Shown in pieces: positions 31,096 through 36,009 of a DNA stretch of 36,009 nucleotides (the first letter of the stretch is position 1; each line of letters starts with the position of its first letter). The notes below the pieces were generated by a model. The model was not told the origin of the DNA and ran no database searches. It saw only the letters and a program-made list of their open reading frames with translations. Origin of the DNA: Chara braunii. Lineage: Eukaryota > Streptophyta > Charophyceae > Charales > Characeae. Position numbers and translations under genes: made by a program. The stretch is taken from NCBI GenBank assembly GCA_003427395.1, contig BFEA01000174.1, forward strand, positions 1,655,673 through 1,691,681. Reading direction: 5' to 3'.

Positions 31096-32169
31096 GAAGG
31101 AGCAATTAGAAGAGCATGTTTTTGTAGCCTATGTTAGGCCTGTCACTGAGCCTGAGAAACACATTTATCCAGTTATTGCCAAGTTGCTGGAAGAGTATAC
31201 AGATTTGGCCAAGCGGCCTATGGGAGTTGTGCAACGGCCGATCCAGCATCGCGTTGAGATAGAGTCTGGCAGTAGAACTCCTAAGGGAGCTATGTACAGA
31301 ATGTCCCCAAGGGAGTTAGAGGAGTTACGTAAGCAGCTAAACGAGCTCCTCGAAAAGGGTTGGATTAGGCCCAGTTTATCTCCATTTTTTTTTGTCCCCA
31401 AGGAGGAGGGAGAGCTTAGAATGTGCATGACTATAGAGGTCTCAATGTCGTCACAGTGAAGAAATCAGAACCACTGCCCAGTATAGATGATCTGTTAGAT
31501 CGGGTGCAAGGCTGCAAGTACTTTTCTAAGATAGATTTGAAGTATGGCTATCATCAGATAGAAGTCCACCCTGATGATCAGTACAAGACGGCATTCAGAA
31601 CTAGATATTGGCACTATGAGTTTATAGTGATGCCCTTTGGACTTACTAATGTGCCAGCCACATTCCAGCGCTGTATGAATGACTTGTTTAGGCCGTGGCT
31701 AGATAGATTCGTAGTTGTATAATTAGATGATATTCTAGTATTTAGTAAGACCCTCCAAGAACACGAGGGTCATTTGAGGTAGGTCTTGGAGAAGCTAAGA
31801 GAAGCTAACTTCATGATCAACGCGAAGAAGTGTGAGTGGGCCAAGAGACAAGTCCTGCACTTGGGCCACGTCTTAGATGGAGATGCCATAAAGCTTGAGG
31901 ACAGTAAGATAGTAGCGATCAGAGATTGGCCAACGCCCCGCACATGGACAGAGTTGCGGTTGTTCCTAGGCCTAGCAAATTACTATAGGAAGTTTGTGAG
32001 GAACTTCTCTACCATCATTGCACCCCTGCACAGGTTGCTAAAGAAAGAAGCAATCTGGGAGTGGGATAGAGACTGTACATCGGCCCTGAAGAAGCTGAAG
32101 CGGGCCTTAGTAGAGTATCCAGTCCTCAAGGTAAGCCGATCCATCATTACCTTTTGTTGTCACCACTGA
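31096..32169 (+). pseudogene. Reverse transcriptase of E4
   Basis: Pre-RT linker and [21 protein letters not shown] are open to 31459. A frameshift in MCxDYRGLN is followed by 31423-31722 with [32 protein letters not shown] and [15 protein letters not shown]. The YLDD box is cut by TAA at 31720-31722 (one base from TAT), then LDDILVFSKT continues. Another TAG precedes VLEKLREANF (31786). The thumb NYYRKFVRNFSTI and connection run to about 32145, where a frameshift occurs. Confidence 0.87.
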
Positions 32170-32984
32170 TGCAAGTCAGTATGGTATAGGCGTTGTCTTA
32201 CAACAAGATGATGGCAATGGGTATAGACCCGTAGAGTTCATGTCTGTTAGGATGCCTTCAGAGCAGGTAGCGACATCTACCTATGAGGGGGAACTCTACG
32301 CTCTCAGGCAAGCATTAGATCACTGGAAGCACTACTTGCTTGGGAGGCACTTTAAACTGTATTCAGACCACGAGACGTTGAGGTGGTTGAAGACTCAGGC
32401 CAAGTTGACACCTAAGCTTACCAGGTGGGCCGCAGAGATAGACCAATTTGACTTTGAGCTCAAGCCAGTCAAAAGAAAGTATAATGCAGTTGCGGACGAT
32501 CTAAGTAGGCGGGCTGATTACTTTGGAGCGATAATTCATTATCTGGATATAGGGAGAGACCTGCAACAGAAAGTTAAGGAAGCTTATGCGCAGGACCCTA
32601 TTTATAGTGATCTCCTTAAGAGAGTTTAGGAGTCCCCAAAATTTGAACTGGATTACCGCACTACAAACGGGTTATTATTTGAGAAGACTAATGTAGTTGA
32701 CCATCTATGCGTTCCCAACAGCGAAGAGATCTGTAGTCTGATCTTAGGAGAATGCCACGACACAGAGGGACATTTTGGTTGGCAAAAGACGTTAGCCAAC
32801 GTTATGCGCACATATATGTGGCCTGGTATGAAGGCCGACTGCATAGAGTATGTACGCAATTGCAAGGTATGCCAACAGAACAAGACCACTATGCGAGCTC
32901 CTCTTGGTCTTCTCAGACCACTACCTATCCCCGCAGGACCCGAAGATTCTATGCCTATCGTGTTTATGGATGCTGGGGTCGAGA
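32145..32984 (+). pseudogene. RNase H, zinc finger and first part of integrase, E4
   Basis: RNase H: TTDASQYGIGVV, GELYALRQALDHW, YSDHETLRWL and VADDLSRRAD, with all four acidic positions present. TAG 32627-32629 stands where E1 has CAG (RVQE). After it come the H2C2 finger (ECHDTEGHFGWQKT..CKVCQQNK) and PLPIPAGPEDSMPIVFMDAG. Coding is then cut at about 32984 by an AT-rich insertion. Confidence 0.87.
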
Positions 32985-33375
32985 GAAGGTTAACCGACCC
33001 CCCATTTTTCAGGTCAATTTATAAGAAAACCATAAGGCCATTTCAACCAAACTCCACACCAATGTATAGAGTGCACTTCTTACTAACATATTTAAAAAAA
33101 AAAAAAAAAACATGAAACAGCAACCCAAAAGTGCATTTTCAGGCAATTTTGGCATGTAACACGTCATCCAAATTTTAGGATTTTCAGGCCTCCCAACAAC
33201 ACAAATTCTAATAACCCAAATAATACCAAATTTGGCAGACAACAACCTTAAACCAAAACAAAAACAGGCAAAAAAACAAAAAACCAAAAAACCAAAAATT
33301 TGACACCCAAACCCTAATTTCAGTTTTGGTCCCATTAGTCAGGAGCTGAAAATGGAGGTGGTTAACCATTTGTGG
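32985..33375. mobile_element. Non-autonomous TIR element inserted in E4 integrase (~391 bp)
   Basis: The insertion interrupts integrase exactly between FMDAGVE and DRSRRGKSQVMV, residues that are contiguous in E1. Imperfect terminal inverted repeats start with GGTTAACC (32988-32995; reverse complement at 33360-33367) and continue as ACC..CC-ATTTTCAG on both arms. The flanks TGGGGTCGAGA (32974-32984) and TGGGGTTGAGA (33376-33386) look like an ~10-11-bp target duplication with one mismatch. The interior is AT-rich with a 17-A run (33092-33109) and no coding capacity. The superfamily is uncertain; Mutator-like is possible from the TSD length. Confidence 0.65.
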
Positions 33376-33386
33376 TGGGGTTGAGA

Positions 33387-33840
33387 TAGGAGTAGGCGCG
33401 GCAAGAGCCAAGTCATGGTTATAGTCGATAGATTTAGTAAATATGCAATTTTCGTTCCTTTGCCCTCTGAGGCACGTACAAACTTAGTAATAGACAAGTT
33501 TTTCGATCATTGGGTCAGTGAACACGGTCTGCCGCTGTCCATAGTCAGTGACAGAGATGCCAGGTTCACTAGTCAAAACTGGCAGGAGTTGATGAGAGTT
33601 TATGGCTGTAAGTTGTTAATGTGTCATTTAGATGTCATCCGGAGACTAAAGGTTAGACTGAACAGATGAATAAAATCCTGGAACAAGTTCTCAGAATGTA
33701 TATTAGACCCGCCCAGGTCAATTGGGATGAGATGCTCTTAAAGGTAGCCAACGCGTACATCAATAGTGTACACTTAGCCACCTGTCGCACTCCGAACGAG
33801 TTACATAAGTCCTTTAGACCGCGCAGACCGTTTTAGGGAC
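33387..33840 (+). pseudogene. Integrase core, second part, E4
   Basis: Resumes with VMVIVDRFSKYAIFVPLP, HGLPLSIVSDRDARF (second catalytic Asp) and WQELMRVYGCKLLM. An indel near 33630 shifts the frame; then HPETKG-TAG-TEQMNKILEQ follows, with TAG 33654-33656 where E1 has CAA. The catalytic Glu is present. It continues with VNWDEMLLKVANAYINS and CRTPNELHKSF, and a TAG near 33834. Confidence 0.82.
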
Positions 33841-34438
33841 CAAACCGGGATCAGATCCAGAGGCTACCGCCCAGTACAAGGGAGTTCGCGATACAACACG
33901 AGAAAGAGATTGCCACTGTTGTAGAGAATCTCAGGAAGGCCCAACACAAGATGATAGAACAAGCCAACAAACACCGCCGCCCATCACAGTTTCAAGTAGG
34001 CGACTTAGTCTGGGTCAAGTCAAAAAGAGTTTGCTCCTGAGCAGAACATCTCGTAGAAGCTATTACCAACGTATAGAGGACTGTGGCCAGTCCTAGAAGT
34101 CAAGGGCGAAGAAGATGGACCGTCCTACACAATTGAGATCCCAGCACACCTCCATACATATTCAGTTTTTGACAGATCAAAGTTGTTACCTTGCACGACG
34201 AGTCAATGGTTCCTCTAGATATGGATGGAAGGTACGACATTGATCATATGGTTGACGAGGATGTGTTTAGAACAGGAGGTAGAGGTCATTCACAGAAACA
34301 ATACAAAGTCAGATTTCCGTTTCAAGAACCAGAAGACGACCGCTGGTTCACACGAGAACAGAGCTTCCAGAGACCGCTCCCGATGTAGTCCGAGCCTATG
34401 AGAGAGATAAGATAGGTAAAGGTCCTGCCTTGGACTGA
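33841..34438 (+). pseudogene. Integrase C-terminus and chromodomain-like tail, E4
   Basis: EKEIATVVENLRKAQHKMIEQ, RRPSQFQVGDLVWVKSK, then frameshifts and TAG 34054-34056 (CAA in E1), traces of the GPW module, and from 34191 DGRYDIDHMVDED..GRGHSQKQYKVRF with EPEDDRWFTRE. The last block resembles a chromodomain core (YDVE... YKVKW... W). The final residues VVRAYERDKIG end at TGA 34436-34438, matching E1's APRIVSAYERAKRG end. Confidence 0.75.
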
Positions 34439-34476
34439 AGTATTTTCGGGGGACCTCGAGTTTAGGCCGGCGGGAG

Positions 34477-35390
34477 TGAAACGGTTTACACCTTTGCAGG
34501 AGCAGATGCAGATCCCAGGGCTCGATCCCTAGCCCTCGCCTCACCCGTGTACAATACCCTTCTCTGTTTAAATCCATGACCTGCGTTTCAGGAGTCAGTT
34601 GTTGTATATCGTAGGTCGGTGTAGTTGTCGGGTTTTGAACCGTAGGTCTGTCGAGTAGGGGTCATAGTTGTGTAGAGGTCGTAGTTGTAGCAATTCTGAA
34701 AGGTCAGGGCGGTAGCTGCTACAGTCCTGAAAGGTAAAGGTAGTAGCTGCTTCAGTTTCGAAAGGCCAAGTCCGCAGGCTTCCTGAAGGTCCGGAAGTGG
34801 CCTTTCGAATCCTGCTCACAGTTAACCACAGGCCAGTGGGCAGGTGGGGAGTCCAACCGTGCTTAGTCAGCAGTACCCCGTCCCAATCCTACTTAGTGCA
34901 GTCAGCAAGTACCATGTGGGACTGTGTGCACTAAGGGCCCGATGGAAAAGGGGCATACCAACGATCAACATAAGTATAAATCAAGAGGCAGCGTCCAGCC
35001 ATTCATTCATTCCTGCGTGAGCCATGCGGAAGTGTCGCCTAGGTGTCTTTTGCAAGGTGGTCTGCAGATGCCCGAAGTCGAAGTGGGCTGAAAGGAGATC
35101 GAGGGTCTATAGTCAGTAGTGGTTGAGCGGCCATACCCGCTATAGCTTAGAGATTGGTTTTAGTGTGTGTGAGTGTGTACGGTACTGAGTGAGTGTGTGT
35201 GGAATATCCAGGGAGATCCAGTGTGGAGTGCGTGTGAGCAGTTGCGGTGAACACAAAGCTGGGAAGTTGTAAGCGCTCAGGCGCCATTGTTAAATTGCAG
35301 CGAGTTCGTATCTGAACTGTGCTCTCAACTTGAATATATCTCAGGTTTGTGTGGGGGCCCAGCGCGAGTGTGCTTTACCATCGTTTTGCA
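34477..35390 (+). repeat. 3' LTR of E4 (inferred boundaries)
   Basis: Starts TGAAACGG after the purine-rich GGCCGGCGGGAG and ends TTTTGCA. A TATA box (TATAAAT, 34975-34981) lies ~500 bp in, like E1. The two LTRs are strongly diverged outside these landmarks. No 5' partner is present in the window. Confidence 0.6.
34975..34981 (+). promoter_or_regulatory. TATA box of the E4 LTR promoter
   Basis: TATAAAT in the same flanking context (agTATAAA...ccagcc) and at the same offset as in the E1 LTR. Confidence 0.5.
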
Positions 35391-35513
35391 TGTAAGTGAA
35401 GTGAAGAAAAAAGTGAGTCGGATTGCCAGCTAGAACATCGAAATATAAATCGAATGAATCTTTCGCTAGAACATCAAATTATACACTCCTACATGCTCGT
35501 GCCACTGAATGTG

Positions 35514-35527
35514 AAAAAGATAGAGAT

Positions 35528-35573
<46 letters not shown>
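35514..35573. repeat. GATA/GA microsatellite
   Basis: Runs from three GATAGA units into about 20 GA dinucleotides. Confidence 0.95.
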
Positions 35574-35576
<3 letters not shown>

Positions 35577-36009
35577 CATACCATAAAGGTGTAGACCAGA
35601 ACAAGAACCGACCTCTCTCACATAGTACAAGATAGCATAGCTGAAGGCTTAAATACCAATGATATGGACAATCAATGTTGCCATGTAGACCAAACATACA
35701 TCATCATCATTCCATGGTGTGAAGGGGCCTGACACTCACACAGGAAGAATGCCCTAGTCCCCAACCATACACAGACGAAGAAGAGGGGAAGATGGGAATG
35801 TCGTCAACACCAAGTCTTCGGTACAGGTCCCAAATAATCCCTCGTCCAATGTCTAAATTCCAATGTCGAGTCTGGGCCCAAACGTCGTCAAGTCCCAAAG
35901 TCACCAATCTCTCTCTCTCTCTCTCGTAGTTTGCAGATACTGAGAAGTCAGGTAGCGAGAGGGGGAGGAGGAGATGGTGGACTTAGAAGAGGAAGAAGAA
36001 GAACTCTCT
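35574..36009. other. Unassigned sequence at window end
   Basis: A short CT run at 35909-35925 and a GA-rich end. No gene is seen. Confidence 0.5.

Larger units (their letters stand above)
29931..35390 (+). mobile_element. Ty3/gypsy LTR retrotransposon copy E4 (5'-truncated), same family as E1
   Basis: Recognisable from mid-Gag (RTISGQVKAKDHLIL, matching RTISGSIPGKDSLLV in E1) through zinc knuckle, PR, RT, RNase H, integrase and chromodomain-like tail to an LTR at 34477-35390. It lacks a visible 5' LTR and PBS. Lesions include a protease Asp-to-Asn change, a stop in the YLDD box, a 61-bp duplication and a ~391-bp insertion in integrase. Confidence 0.88.

Overview
The window is repeat-rich nuclear DNA of a plant-lineage eukaryote. 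Three observations support this: Ty3/gypsy (Metaviridae) polyproteins, a tRNA-iMet-type primer-binding site (TGGTATCAGAGC, 11118-11129) typical of plant LTR elements, and long CT/GA and CTT microsatellites. A streptophyte or charophyte alga (for example a Chara-like genome) is my guess; no host gene or rRNA anchors the taxonomy. I found no intact host gene. Almost every recognisable coding stretch is a decayed retroelement.

Layout. (1) 1-6520: the 3' portion of Ty3/gypsy copy E1 (+), with gag, protease, RT, RNase H, integrase, a chromodomain-like tail and a 3' LTR (5486-6520). (2) 6600-7050: CTT microsatellite. (3) 7170-8002: possible LTR plus a tRNA-Met-like PBS. (4) 8080-9850: degenerate pol on the minus strand (E3). 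(5) 9851-18568: Ty3/gypsy copy E2 (+), the most complete, with a 5' LTR, PBS, long leader containing a 160-bp duplication, gag, pol, PPT and the first ~300 bp of a 3' LTR. (6) 18936-19538: CT microsatellite interrupted by 450 Ns. (7) 19810-20930: a decayed minus-strand coding region of unknown family, with 46-bp and 41-bp tandem arrays on its 5' side. (8) 23190-26800: mostly unassigned DNA with a minus-strand TATA/hairpin and microsatellites. (9) 26818-27717: C-terminal part of a LINE ORF2 (minus). (10) 27672-28054: a 174-bp direct duplication joined by a 38-bp sequence identical to a Nextera mate-pair junction adapter, so an assembly artefact. (11) about 29931-35390: Ty3/gypsy copy E4 (+), same family as E1, with an AT-rich TIR element inserted in its integrase gene.

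How the parts work together. E1, E2 and E4 each encode Gag ending in a CCHC zinc knuckle, then PR-RT-RNaseH-IN and a chromodomain-like tail. In all three, pol lies in the -1 frame relative to the zinc-knuckle frame, and the gag TAG follows 4-5 codons later. E2 carries the canonical slippery heptamer G_GGA_AAC exactly in phase. This is the most interesting biological signal I found: an inferred -1 frameshift design shared by two families. All copies are dead. They carry stops (many explained by C-to-T change at Gln or Arg codons), indels and active-site substitutions.
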